From Candidatus Obscuribacterales bacterium (GTDB lineage Bacteria > Cyanobacteriota > Vampirovibrionia > Obscuribacterales > Obscuribacteraceae), in the NCBI GenBank assembly GCA_020054205.1, contig JAGVLS010000020.1, forward strand, positions 1 through 64,000: a stretch of DNA of 64,000 nucleotides, written 5' to 3'. This document shows, piece by piece, positions 34,958-43,450 of this stretch (position 1 is the stretch's first letter; every line of letters begins with the position of its first letter). Under the pieces are notes generated by a model. It saw nothing but the letters and a program-made list of their open reading frames with translations. It was not told the DNA's origin and did no database searches. The translations under genes and the position numbers were made by a program.

Positions 34958-35830
34958 TTAGTTTTGGAAAGTTGGTGCTGTAGCAACGGATGTTTTAGGA
35001 GCAGATTTGTCTTTGTGAAATGGGTTTAGTCTGCCTAGACCATGTCCGATGGCGCCTGATGTTTCTGCTATCTTTTCACCGGCAGCGCTAGTTCCATCTT
35101 TTACATGTGAAGCGCAAGAAACTACACCTCTGCCAAGAAGTTTTGGGAAAGCAATTAATTTGCTGCCCACTACACAAGACCCATCTTTGATTTTTTCGCC
35201 GGCAGCTTGAGAGCCATCAACTAGCTTTCCACCACCTACTTTCAAACCATGACCAATGGTCTTTGGTGCAACCATCATTTTGCCACCTACGGCAACACTG
35301 CCTTCTTTAACCTTTTCGCCAGTTACTTTTAGTCCATTGGCTGTAGCTTTAGCGCCAGAGGCAACTAATGATCCGGAGCCTTTTACTATATGTCCGGTTG
35401 CTTGCCCAACTTTTTTAGTGCCAGTTACAACTGGGCTGACGGCACCTTTTGTAGTTGTAGCAATGCCATGAACAATTTCTTTAGTTCCAGCAACGACACC
35501 TGTGTTTTCGCTGGTGCTTGCTTCTTTATTGCTTACATTTGTAGATGCAGTATTTTCTTGCTTTGGATTTTCTTGTTTTGGTGTTTGAACAGCTTTTTTA
35601 ACCACTACTTCAGATGTTTTTTTGGCTTGATTTTGATATTGAACAGTTTTTACTTTCGTTTCACTTTTGTTTTGTACGCTTTTCTTGTCTTTTTGACCTT
35701 GAGATGAATTTTGAGGGGCTTGAACATTAGCATAAGGGTCTAAAAGTGATTGCGGACCGGCCTTTACAACATGGCCTGCTCCAAGAATTAATACAGATGA
35801 CACAGCCAAAGCGGTACTAAGAACTTTCAT
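34958..35830 (-). CDS. Secreted repetitive glycine/lysine-rich protein, LEA-like
   Basis: 290 residues. A signal peptide (MKVLSTALAVSSVLILGAGH, cleavage near VKA-GP) is followed by a Gln/Asn/Lys-rich stretch. From about residue 115 there are amphipathic repeats. Two 40-residue units are clear, beginning GEKVKEGSVAVGGK and GEKIKDGSCVVGSK, and a third starts GEKIAETSGA. This recalls LEA-type or apolipoprotein-like surface-binding sequences rather than an enzyme. Two cysteines in the second unit have no partner in the first. Likely periplasmic or surface-exposed; function unknown. Confidence 0.7.
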   Translation of the reverse strand: MKVLSTALAVSSVLILGAGHVVKAGPQSLLDPYANVQAPQNSSQGQKDKKSVQNKSETKVKTVQYQNQAKKTSEVVVKKAVQTPKQENPKQENTASTNVSNKEASTSENTGVVAGTKEIVHGIATTTKGAVSPVVTGTKKVGQATGHIVKGSGSLVASGAKATANGLKVTGEKVKEGSVAVGGKMMVAPKTIGHGLKVGGGKLVDGSQAAGEKIKDGSCVVGSKLIAFPKLLGRGVVSCASHVKDGTSAAGEKIAETSGAIGHGLGRLNPFHKDKSAPKTSVATAPTFQN

Positions 35831-35980
35831 TTAATGCTTTCCCTCAATCAATTACTATGTTTTCAATTACTCTTATTTTTTATATCATAGTCAAGCCATC
35901 CAGCTCTTGAGATACTTGTTAAGTAAAGCTCTAATAGCCATTAGATAAACTCAAATGTTTATAATCTCTTGATAACATGA

Positions 35981-36011
35981 TTGAAATCATTGATTAGTGG
36001 CAAGTTATAAT
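35981..36011 (+). promoter_or_regulatory. Putative promoter for the small gene at 36038
   Basis: A perfect -10 TATAAT at 36006-36011 lies 19 bp after TTGAAA (35981-35986). The spacing is slightly long. The -35 sits inside the dyad ATGATT-GA-AATCAT (about 35977-35990), a possible operator. The remainder of 35831-35976 is A/T-rich without genes. Confidence 0.4.
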
Positions 36012-36037
36012 AAATAAGGTTGGTATTGAGGTTTTCC

Positions 36038-36160
36038 ATGGCAGAGATTGTAAACGAATGGTATTGGCTAATTTTTGTTATGCTGGCTTGGGTGGCAGGA
36101 TGCGGATCACTTGGAGCTAAGCAAGTTTATGATGGAAAAGAGCCAGAAATAAATGAATAA
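36038..36160 (+). CDS. 40-residue small membrane protein or lipoprotein
   Basis: Too short for routine ORF calling but well supported. TTGAGG precedes the ATG by six bases, and a TATAAT promoter lies about 27 bp upstream. The product begins MAEIVNEWYWLIFVMLAWVA, a single membrane segment, then GCGSLGAKQVYDGKEPEINE. VAGC resembles a lipobox, but the N-terminus lacks the usual positive charges, so a plain single-pass protein is as likely. No family recognised. Confidence 0.5.
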   Translation: MAEIVNEWYWLIFVMLAWVAGCGSLGAKQVYDGKEPEINE

Positions 36161-36434
36161 ATAGTGCTGCCACCATATGTGGTGCACACTTAAAATTGCA
36201 AGTCTCAAAAGAAACTGATTGCGACATTAAGGTGGTTTAATTTAATACGATATTTTATTTTCCACGGTCCTGTATCGATTTTGTTTACACACCTTGACCA
36301 GTTGGAGACTTTTCAGTATGCTGGAATTATTGTTATTGAAACCGACGGAACAATTTAATGTTAAATACTTATTTTTACTATGGATTTTTTGAGGTTCATC
36401 AAGTGTGAGCAAGTAGCTCGTTAGGCACTAGGTG

Positions 36435-36464
36435 GACCGCAGAAGTATCTGCGGTCTTTTTATT
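36435..36464 (+). terminator. Rho-independent terminator
   Basis: GACCGCAGA with TCTGCGGTC form a perfect 9-bp stem (36435-36456) with loop AGTA, followed by TTTTTATTT. It should end the transcript of the small gene at 36038 or of an unrecognised RNA in 36161-36434. That 270-bp stretch has no coding frame; it contains a small CACCA..TGGTG hairpin near 36171-36184 and GAGC..GCTC near 36407-36419, and nothing identifiable as a known ncRNA. Confidence 0.85.
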
Positions 36465-36484
36465 TGAAGCAGTTTTGGAGCAAA

Positions 36485-36541
36485 ATGAATTACTCGTTTA
36501 ATTATTACTATTACTTTTTTACTAGGGTGAGGCCTGGCTGA
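36485..36541 (+). CDS. Aromatic leader peptide of the DAHP synthase operon
   Basis: An 18-codon frame, MNYSFNYYYYFFTRVRPG, with GGAG just upstream (36476-36480) and a TGA stop. Five Tyr and three Phe codons make 8 of 18, and six of them are consecutive (four Tyr, two Phe). The peptide ends in the strand that can form an antiterminator with the terminator before aroF (next entry). This is the layout of amino-acid leader peptides such as PheL and TrpL: slow decoding when Tyr-tRNA or Phe-tRNA is scarce stalls the ribosome and permits read-through into the aromatic biosynthesis genes. Confidence 0.85.
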   Translation: MNYSFNYYYYFFTRVRPG

Positions 36542-36599
36542 TTTTTTTCTGCGTTTTTTGTTAAAGCCCGGCTCAAAGTAAAAAACCGGGCTTTCATTT
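36531..36599 (+). promoter_or_regulatory. Transcription attenuator (terminator/antiterminator) before DAHP synthase
   Basis: Terminator: AAAGCCCGG 36563-36571 pairs perfectly with CCGGGCTTT 36586-36594 (14-nt loop), followed by a modest T-rich tail. Antiterminator: GGCCTGGCT at 36531-36539 pairs with AGCCCGGCT at 36565-36573, nine positions with one mismatch and one G-U wobble. The two structures share AGCCCGG and exclude each other. The antiterminator's 5' strand overlaps the leader stop codon. A ribosome that finishes the leader covers it and favours termination; one stalled at the Tyr/Phe codons leaves it free. Confidence 0.8.
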
Positions 36600-36623
36600 A
36601 GTTATAAATTTAGGAGTTTAATA

Positions 36624-37535
36624 ATGTCAGAAATAAAATTAGCCAAAAAAACAGATGCAAATCATAAAAGTACAATTACTTTGTCCAATCAATCAGTAAT
36701 TGGTGGCAAAAACTTATTTATTATTGGTGGTCCATGTTCAGTAGAAAGTGCTGAACAAATGGAACAAGTAGCACTTAAATTAAAAGAGGCACCCATACAA
36801 GCCTTGCGTGGAGGAGTTTTTAAACCACGAACATCGCCATACTCTTTTCAGGGGCTAGGAAAAGAAGGTATTGAAATATTGGCTTCAGTTAGGTCAAAGC
36901 ATAATCTGCCCATAATTACTGAAGTCATGGCTAGTGAACAAGTAGATGAAATAGCTCAACATGCCGATGTATTACAGATTGGCTCACGCAATATGCAAAA
37001 TTTCGAGCTTTTAAAACGGGTTGGTAAAGTCAATAAACCAGTAATGTTAAAACGAGGCTTGTCTGCCACAATTGAAGAATTTCTTTTAGCTGCTGAATAC
37101 ATTTTAGCTCACGGCAATGAGAGAGTTATTTTATGTGAAAGAGGTATTCGCAGTTTTGATCCTTTTACACGTAATGTTTTAGATTTAGGGGCAGTTGTTG
37201 CTATTAAACAGTTGACACATTTGCCTGTTATTGTTGATCCCAGTCATGCAGCCGGCAAAAGCGAGCTAATTCCTGATTTGACCAAGGCAGCTGTAGCTTG
37301 TGGGGCTGATGGAATAATGATTGAATGCCATCCTGAGCCAGAAAAGTCTGTTTCTGATGCCAGACAAGCTTTATCACTTTTGCAAATGGTTGATCTGGTG
37401 CATAGTTTAAGGCCAGTGGCAAAAGCTATTGGGCGTCATATCATTCACAACAATAATAATTTGACTGTAATTAGTCCACCAATGAGGCAGGCAAATCGAC
37501 AGGTAGCCCAAAAACAATCAGTAATTGGGGGATAA
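36624..37535 (+). CDS. aroF: 3-deoxy-7-phosphoheptulonate (DAHP) synthase, type I-beta
   Basis: 303 residues of the AroA-beta/KDOPS-like TIM barrel: GPCSVES, RGGVFKPRTSPYSFQG, QIGSRNMQNFELL, MLKRGLSATIEEF, ERGIRSFD and VDPSHAAGKS supply the PEP, E4P and metal sites. It joins PEP and erythrose-4-phosphate in the first committed step to aromatic compounds. It has no fused chorismate mutase and only a short N-terminal extension (about 28 residues), so the ferredoxin-like feedback domain of the Thermotoga enzyme is absent. This makes the leader attenuator a plausible main control. tyrA follows after 2 bp. Confidence 0.95.
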   Translation: MSEIKLAKKTDANHKSTITLSNQSVIGGKNLFIIGGPCSVESAEQMEQVALKLKEAPIQALRGGVFKPRTSPYSFQGLGKEGIEILASVRSKHNLPIITEVMASEQVDEIAQHADVLQIGSRNMQNFELLKRVGKVNKPVMLKRGLSATIEEFLLAAEYILAHGNERVILCERGIRSFDPFTRNVLDLGAVVAIKQLTHLPVIVDPSHAAGKSELIPDLTKAAVACGADGIMIECHPEPEKSVSDARQALSLLQMVDLVHSLRPVAKAIGRHIIHNNNNLTVISPPMRQANRQVAQKQSVIGG

Positions 37536-37537
37536 TC

Positions 37538-38740
37538 ATGGAAGAATTTACTTACAAATCACATGCAAATCCTGAAACTAAATTAGGATTACCTGAAATT
37601 CGTAATTATATTGACCAAATAGACAAGACCCTTGCTTATTTGCTGGCTGAGCGTTTTGAGCTTTCCAATTTAGCAGGGCGAGTTAAAAACGAAATGAATC
37701 AGCCTATTAAAGATCTAGAGAGAGAAAATGAAGTTATAAACAATGTTACAGCTCAAATTGAAAAGTTTGAGGTTAAAGAAGCAATTGCGAAAGTTTATCA
37801 GGCTGTCCATGAGCAAAGTCGATATTTGCAAACAATCAATGATAAGAAATCAGAGACAAAATTATTGGATGAAAATTCAAATTATTTTCCGAGAGTATTA
37901 ATTATTGGATTAGGATTAATTGGTGGTTCAATTGCCAATCAAATAAAAAAATACATACCAACAACTGAAATTGTGGCATGTGATAAAGCTAACATAATTA
38001 ATTCTGCTATAAAAAATGATTTGATTTTTGAAGGCTCTACCGAACCTGAGTCTTTAGTGAAAAATTCGACATTGATTATTTTATCTTCTAGCCCAGAAAA
38101 TAATATTGAGCTCTTACAACAAATTGCACCATATTTAAAACGAGGACAGCTTGTTGTTGATGTAAGCTCTACAAAGTCATCCATTTGTCAATTGGTTGAT
38201 GCTATTGATTTGCAAGGAGCGGAATTTATTGGTGGACACCCATTTTGGGGCAGCGAAAAAAGTGGTTGGCAAAATTCTTATGAGCTTGATATTAATGGCA
38301 AAATATTTTGTCTTGTGGCAAGCAATAAGTCATCTGAGTTGAATTTACGTCGCCTGACAAAATGGTTAATACAATTGAATTTAAATGTTCATGTCACAGA
38401 CTCTAAAAGTCACGATTTAATGGTGGCATATAGCAGTCATTTGATTCAATTATTGTCTCTTGTATTAGGTGCACGATTAGCTAAATTAGAAAATGAAAAA
38501 GCATTAGAATTTGATCCTAAGCTTTGTGGTCCAAGTTTTAAATCAATAGTACGATTAATGAAATCGCCAGCAAATATGTGGCAAGAAATAATTCAACAAA
38601 ACAGTAAAAATATTATTTTGGCACTGGATAATATTACTAATGATTTGCAAATACTAAAGAAAGATATTGAATCGGGTTCAAATGAAGTATTGTTCGATAA
38701 TTTTAAGTTAGCCAAGCAAATAGCAAATTATTTTGAATAA
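37538..38740 (+). CDS. tyrA: Chorismate mutase / prephenate dehydrogenase fusion (T-protein type)
   Basis: 400 residues. An AroQ-type chorismate mutase domain (about 18-100) shows IRNYIDQIDKTLAYLLAERF and a later helix with VYQAVHEQSRYLQ. Then comes a prephenate dehydrogenase with GLGLIGGS, VVDVSSTKSSI and GGHPFWGSEKSGW. The second half is the helical C-domain with HDLMVAYSSHLIQLLS, which supplies the catalytic His. It converts chorismate through prephenate to 4-hydroxyphenylpyruvate, towards tyrosine. No ACT domain is present. It starts 2 bp after aroF under the same Tyr/Phe attenuator, so tyrosine synthesis follows the pathway's entry step. Confidence 0.93.
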   Translation: MEEFTYKSHANPETKLGLPEIRNYIDQIDKTLAYLLAERFELSNLAGRVKNEMNQPIKDLERENEVINNVTAQIEKFEVKEAIAKVYQAVHEQSRYLQTINDKKSETKLLDENSNYFPRVLIIGLGLIGGSIANQIKKYIPTTEIVACDKANIINSAIKNDLIFEGSTEPESLVKNSTLIILSSSPENNIELLQQIAPYLKRGQLVVDVSSTKSSICQLVDAIDLQGAEFIGGHPFWGSEKSGWQNSYELDINGKIFCLVASNKSSELNLRRLTKWLIQLNLNVHVTDSKSHDLMVAYSSHLIQLLSLVLGARLAKLENEKALEFDPKLCGPSFKSIVRLMKSPANMWQEIIQQNSKNIILALDNITNDLQILKKDIESGSNEVLFDNFKLAKQIANYFE

Positions 38741-38743
38741 TTT

Positions 38744-39604
38744 TCAAACTAATGTTTGATATAAACCAATAATTTTCCAGCTAATGCTTGTTTGCTCAAA
38801 AGCATTTAAAATGTGGGCATATTGCTCTTTGTCATTAAGCTCAAAATCAATGAAAAAGCGATAGTGCCAGGGGGTTTCTGGAATAGGTCTAGATTCTATT
38901 TTTGTCAGATTAGCTTTAGTACCAGCAATTTTATTCAATAATTTTGCTAAACTGCCAGGTTCATGTTTCAACTCTACTGCTATAGAAAGTTTATAAGGTT
39001 TAGTATCGGACTTTCCTATTTCAATTTTGTTTTTGCTTATTAAAGCAAATCTAGTAGTATTTGCTGAATAATCTTCGATATTACTTTGCAATATAACCAG
39101 ATCTGATCCTTTGCAAGTAATATCGCTTGCTATTGCTGCAAATGATTTATTTTGTGTTTCACGCACTAATTTCACAGCACTACTTGTATCCCAATGTACA
39201 ATGGGCTGCATATGAGTATGTTTGTGGAAAAGTTGCTGGCACTGATCTAAGGCTGCTGGATGTGAATAAACTTGTGTTATCTCATCGATATTTGCACCAG
39301 CTAAAGCAATTAAATGATGGCGGATGGCAATAAATGTTTCACTGACTATATACAAAGGATTGTCCCAAATTAAGTCATAATTTGTTGTTATAGAGCCAAT
39401 GGAAGAATTCTCTAGAGCAATAACTCCATAATTTGCTTTGTTTTTTATTAATAAATCAAATAAGGCTTTAAAGGACGATAATCCAATTGTTTCAATTCTT
39501 TTGCCATCAAATAAATTATGGCAAAACTTATCTAAAGCTTGATGACTAAATGAACCAGGATTACCTAGATATGCAATTGTAATTAAATCGTTAGAACTTA
39601 ACAC
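38744..39604 (-). CDS. pheA: Prephenate dehydratase with ACT domain
   Basis: 286 residues. The periplasmic-binding-like catalytic part begins IAYLGNPGSFSHQAL and ends with NTTRFALISK, whose Thr-Arg-Phe is the catalytic motif. The C-terminal ACT domain (about 203-280) has GSLAKLLNKIAGTKANLTKI and ESRP, the phenylalanine-binding site. It makes phenylpyruvate and is probably inhibited by phenylalanine. The start is GTG 39604, three bases after the aroB stop. It is the last gene of the aroC-aroB-pheA operon and converges on tyrA (3-bp gap). Confidence 0.95.
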   Translation of the reverse strand: MLSSNDLITIAYLGNPGSFSHQALDKFCHNLFDGKRIETIGLSSFKALFDLLIKNKANYGVIALENSSIGSITTNYDLIWDNPLYIVSETFIAIRHHLIALAGANIDEITQVYSHPAALDQCQQLFHKHTHMQPIVHWDTSSAVKLVRETQNKSFAAIASDITCKGSDLVILQSNIEDYSANTTRFALISKNKIEIGKSDTKPYKLSIAVELKHEPGSLAKLLNKIAGTKANLTKIESRPIPETPWHYRFFIDFELNDKEQYAHILNAFEQTSISWKIIGLYQTLV

Positions 39605-39607
39605 TAA

Positions 39608-40765
39608 TTACTGCCTTGTCAAAAACTCTCTAAATTTATTTACCGGTATTTGATAATCAATACTAACTATTCCAAGCTTCTCTTCGGGCAGAACAAATTT
39701 GATTGTATTATTTTCTCGTTTTTTATCATGCAAAACTGCCTGCATGATTTTTTCTTTGTTTAAATTGTTAGGAATATCAATTGGTAAATTCATCCCTTTA
39801 ATAAGAGCTATAGCATTGCTTACATCGTCTTTATTTAACTTTCCAATGCTTTCAGCTAAACTCAAAGCAAAGTTTAGTCCTATTGATACAGCTTCGCCAT
39901 GGGAGATTTCAAATTGAGATGCCTTTTCTATCCCATGACCTAAAGTATGACCTAGATTCAGACAACGACGTAAATTTTTCTCGTAAGGATCTTTACCAAC
40001 TACAGCTAGTTTCATTTTTACACAGCAAGAAATAATATTTAGTAAAAAAGGACTTTCTTTGGAAAATGGAGATAACGCAATATCTTGTAAAATTGAAAAT
40101 AATGGCTTTGTCCCTATTTTATATTCTGTCTCTTTGCTTACTGTTTGTTCAATAAGTGCGTATTTTATTATTTCTCCTAATCCTGACAAAAACTCTTGTT
40201 CTGGTAATGTGGATAAAAATAAGGGGTCTATTATTATCAAATTAGGAAAATAAAATGTGCCAGCTAGATTTTTGCCGTTTTCTAGATTAATGGCTGTTTT
40301 ACCACCAATGGAAGCGTCTACTTGGGCTAACAAAGTAGTAGGAATAATTACAGTATTTATACCGCGCAGATAAGTAGAGCCAGCAAAACCTACTAAATCT
40401 GATATTGCACCACCACCAAGGGCAATTATTGTATCGTTGCGTGTGAAAGAATGTGATTGTAATTTATTCCATGCTGAAATTAATGATTCGATAGACTTGC
40501 AATGTTCGCCATCGGCTAATTCCAGGATGTGCACTTCATAGCCAGAGTCTTTTATATGTTTCACTAATGGTTCTAGCCAGCTGCCCGCAATACTTGTTTG
40601 TGTGGTAATCAAAACTTGTTTGCCAACACCAAGTTGAGATAAGACTTTACCTACATTTTCATATGCACCATATCCTATATTGATTTGGCTTTTTGTTGGC
40701 AATTGGCTCTTAAATAAAAAAGTTTGGGTAGGACTTTTATGCTGATATTCAGAATGAATTCTCAT
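39608..40765 (-). CDS. aroB: 3-dehydroquinate synthase
   Basis: 385 residues with the NAD site GGGAISDLVGFAGSTYLRG, the PTTLLAQVDASIGGKTAIN block, LGEIIKYALI, and the metal-binding histidines in LGHTLGHGIE and SHGEAVSIG. It cyclises DAHP to 3-dehydroquinate, the second shikimate step, with a metal and NAD. The start overlaps the aroC stop by one base (TAATG), so it is translated together with aroC. Confidence 0.95.
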   Translation of the reverse strand: MRIHSEYQHKSPTQTFLFKSQLPTKSQINIGYGAYENVGKVLSQLGVGKQVLITTQTSIAGSWLEPLVKHIKDSGYEVHILELADGEHCKSIESLISAWNKLQSHSFTRNDTIIALGGGAISDLVGFAGSTYLRGINTVIIPTTLLAQVDASIGGKTAINLENGKNLAGTFYFPNLIIIDPLFLSTLPEQEFLSGLGEIIKYALIEQTVSKETEYKIGTKPLFSILQDIALSPFSKESPFLLNIISCCVKMKLAVVGKDPYEKNLRRCLNLGHTLGHGIEKASQFEISHGEAVSIGLNFALSLAESIGKLNKDDVSNAIALIKGMNLPIDIPNNLNKEKIMQAVLHDKKRENNTIKFVLPEEKLGIVSIDYQIPVNKFREFLTRQ

Positions 40766-42024
40766 TATTCTAATTCCATTTCTAAGGTAGCATTTTGCTC
40801 CTTAGCAACTGATGCTTTGCTTTTTGCTTTTCCTAAACTTTGGCAATATTTAGTGTATTCTTGATAAGAATTTGTTATATCAACAATACTGTCGCCTGCA
40901 AATTTATTTAAAAATGCGCGTGCTAACACAAAAGAAATCATTGCTTTGCAAACAATAGAGGCAGCTGGAACCGCACAAACATCAGATCTTTCATAATGAG
41001 CAGTCTCTGAAGTAAAATCAGGATATGTAAGGGACGGTAAACCTTTTCTTATGGTAGGGATAGGTTTCATATATGCTTTTATTTTAAGACGAGCACCGTT
41101 AGTCATACCGCCTTCTATGCCGCCAGCATGATTGGTTTTGCGTGAAAACGGTAAATGATTGTCATTCGATGGGTATAGTGCATCATGGACTTCTGAGCCA
41201 GGCAAACTAGCATTTGTAATACCGTCACCTATTTCTACAGCTTTTATGGCTTGTATGCTCATAAGAGCTTGAGCTAATTGTCCATCTAGCTTTTCATCCC
41301 ATTGTGTATAGCTGCCTAAGCCGACAGGTAAATTGTCTACAAGTATTTCAATTATGCCGCCTAGGCTATCACCATCTTGCCAGGCAGTTTTTACTGCATC
41401 TTTCATAGCTCTAGTAATTGATTCGTCAGCTGAAAACATTTCAGACATATCAATTTTGCTGGATAATTCATTCAATGAAATTTGCTCATAGCTCTTATCT
41501 GTTTTTATATTGCCTATGCTGATAACGTGATTTAGTATTTCTATATTGAAATATTGAAGCAATTGATTGCATAAGCTGCCTACTGCTGTGCGTGCTGCTG
41601 TTTCACGAGCGGAAGCTCTTTCTAATACGTTGCGTATATCTGAATGACGATATTTCAATGTACCAGCTAAATCAGCATGACCAGGACGGAAACGTTTAAT
41701 TGATTTTTTGGCAATTTCAGCTAAAGCTTCTTTATTATCATTAGATTTATAAACTGACATAACATTTTGCCAGTTGTGCCAGTCGCGATTTTGAATCAAC
41801 AAAGCTATAGGTGCACCTGTAGTGACACCATATCTAATACCGGATAATATTTCTGCCTTATCATGCTCGATTTTTTGCCTAGATCCCCTACCATAGCCTT
41901 GTTGCCTTTTTGCCAATTCTTTATTTACCAAATCGATATTTATGGGCAGTCCAGAGGGAAATCCATCTAAAATAGCTACAAGAGCTTGTCCGTGTGATTC
42001 ACCAGATGTTAAAAAGCGCAACAT
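40765..42024 (-). CDS. aroC: Chorismate synthase
   Basis: 419 residues. MLRFLTSGESHGQALVAILDGFPSG, the RQQGYGRGSRQ block, FRPGHADLAGTLKYRHSDIRN, RASARETAARTAVG and RKTNHAGGIEGGMTNG are the conserved FMN- and substrate-binding stretches. It removes phosphate from EPSP to give chorismate and needs reduced FMN. It is the first gene of the aroC-aroB-pheA unit and divergent from aroA across 91 bp. Confidence 0.97.
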   Translation of the reverse strand: MLRFLTSGESHGQALVAILDGFPSGLPINIDLVNKELAKRQQGYGRGSRQKIEHDKAEILSGIRYGVTTGAPIALLIQNRDWHNWQNVMSVYKSNDNKEALAEIAKKSIKRFRPGHADLAGTLKYRHSDIRNVLERASARETAARTAVGSLCNQLLQYFNIEILNHVISIGNIKTDKSYEQISLNELSSKIDMSEMFSADESITRAMKDAVKTAWQDGDSLGGIIEILVDNLPVGLGSYTQWDEKLDGQLAQALMSIQAIKAVEIGDGITNASLPGSEVHDALYPSNDNHLPFSRKTNHAGGIEGGMTNGARLKIKAYMKPIPTIRKGLPSLTYPDFTSETAHYERSDVCAVPAASIVCKAMISFVLARAFLNKFAGDSIVDITNSYQEYTKYCQSLGKAKSKASVAKEQNATLEMELE

Positions 42025-42115
42025 AAGTAAACTAGATTGTCCTCAATAATTCTCATTAATCTTACAATAGAATGGGTTATATTACTTCCTCTTTTCCCTT
42101 CATTTATCGGCAATT

Positions 42116-43450
42116 GTGAACAATAGAAACAAAATAATACTAAAAGGACAATTAAAAGTCCCTGGTGATAAGTCAATATCTCACCGAGCCCTTATTTTTT
42201 CAACCTTTGTAAAAGGCACTAATAAAATTTGGAATTTATCTCCTGCTCATGATGTAAACAGCACTATCAATTGTTTGCAAGCTTTAGGTCTAGAAATACA
42301 AATGCTCCCGGGCAATATAAAAGGATTAAGTACTACTTATCATTCTGTTTTAAGCAATGGCATTGAAAGTATAAGACAGCCTTCCACTTTATTATTTGCC
42401 GGCAATAGTGGTACGACTATGCGATTGTTATCTGGACTAGTGGCTGGGCTCCCATTTACTTTTAACTTTGATGGTGATGCATCACTTCGTAAACGACCAA
42501 TGGCGCGGGTGCTTGATCCATTAAAAGCAATGGGGGCAATTGTTGAATATAAAAATCAAAAAAATCATGCTCCATTTTCTATGGTCGGATCGTCTCTTAA
42601 AGGCTCAAGTTTTGAGCTTCCGGTAGCATCAGCTCAAATTCAAACAGCTTTGCTTTTAGCTGGATTACAAGCAAATGGTGAAACGACAGTAGAATTGCCT
42701 GCAACAGTCAGAGATCATACGCAAAGGTTATTTAAGTACTTAAATATTCCTTTTAAAGTGCAGATTAAAATGCAAGAAGAAAAAAACTTTGAGAAAATTG
42801 TAGTAACTAAACTAACAAAATCAATTGAACCTTTTGAAATAAATGTGCCAGCTGATATATCTTCGGCAGCATTTTTTATGGTAGCAGCTAGCTGTCTGAA
42901 AAATTCTGAAATTGAATTGCTTGATGTGGGAATGAATCCAGGAAGGATCTTAATTGTTGAAGCCTTAAAAAAAATGGGCGCAAATATTTCAATTGAAAAA
43001 AATAGAGAAGAATCAGGAGAACCAATTGCAAATGTAAGAGTAAGAGGTAATAGTTTATTACAAGGGATTTCTATCAATGGTTCTGAAATTGCATCTGGAA
43101 TTGATGAATTGCCGATTTTAGCTTTAGCTGGTGCTTTCTCAAAGGGGCAATTTTCTGTGCGTGATGCTGAAGAACTGAGAGTGAAAGAAAGTGATCGTAT
43201 TAGTGCAATTGTGCAGAACCTTAAACTTATTGGAGCCGATGTTGAAGAAGTGAAAGATGGTTTTGATATACAAGGAAAAACAAGCTTAGCAGGTGGTTGT
43301 ATCTGGAAATCTTATGGAGATCATCGCTTAGCGATGACAGGCTTAATAGCTAATTTATTGTGTGATCAACCTGTACAAATAGATGATTTAGATTGCGTTA
43401 GTATTTCTTACCCTAATTTCGTAAGAGACTTGGAATACTTAAGACAATAA
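42116..43450 (+). CDS. aroA: 3-phosphoshikimate 1-carboxyvinyltransferase (EPSP synthase)
   Basis: 444 residues from GTG 42116. GDKSISHRALIFS, LFAGNSGTTMRLLSGL, RKRPMARVLDPL, RDAEELRVKESDRI and YGDHRLAM are the EPSP synthase landmarks. The residue in LFAGNSGT that decides glyphosate sensitivity is the canonical Gly-Asn-Ser-Gly-Thr, but the following KRPMxRV shows normal spacing too, so no class call is made. It transfers enolpyruvyl to shikimate-3-phosphate. It is divergent from aroC, convergent with the Ntn-hydrolase gene. Confidence 0.96.
   Translation: MNNRNKIILKGQLKVPGDKSISHRALIFSTFVKGTNKIWNLSPAHDVNSTINCLQALGLEIQMLPGNIKGLSTTYHSVLSNGIESIRQPSTLLFAGNSGTTMRLLSGLVAGLPFTFNFDGDASLRKRPMARVLDPLKAMGAIVEYKNQKNHAPFSMVGSSLKGSSFELPVASAQIQTALLLAGLQANGETTVELPATVRDHTQRLFKYLNIPFKVQIKMQEEKNFEKIVVTKLTKSIEPFEINVPADISSAAFFMVAASCLKNSEIELLDVGMNPGRILIVEALKKMGANISIEKNREESGEPIANVRVRGNSLLQGISINGSEIASGIDELPILALAGAFSKGQFSVRDAEELRVKESDRISAIVQNLKLIGADVEEVKDGFDIQGKTSLAGGCIWKSYGDHRLAMTGLIANLLCDQPVQIDDLDCVSISYPNFVRDLEYLRQ

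Noticed and set aside
36430-36456. Possible T-box riboswitch, because AGGTGGACCGC resembles the T-box sequence
   Set aside because: In T-boxes the terminator uses sequences 3' of the antiterminator, whereas here ACCGC itself forms the simple terminator stem. No stem I or specifier loop was found upstream.
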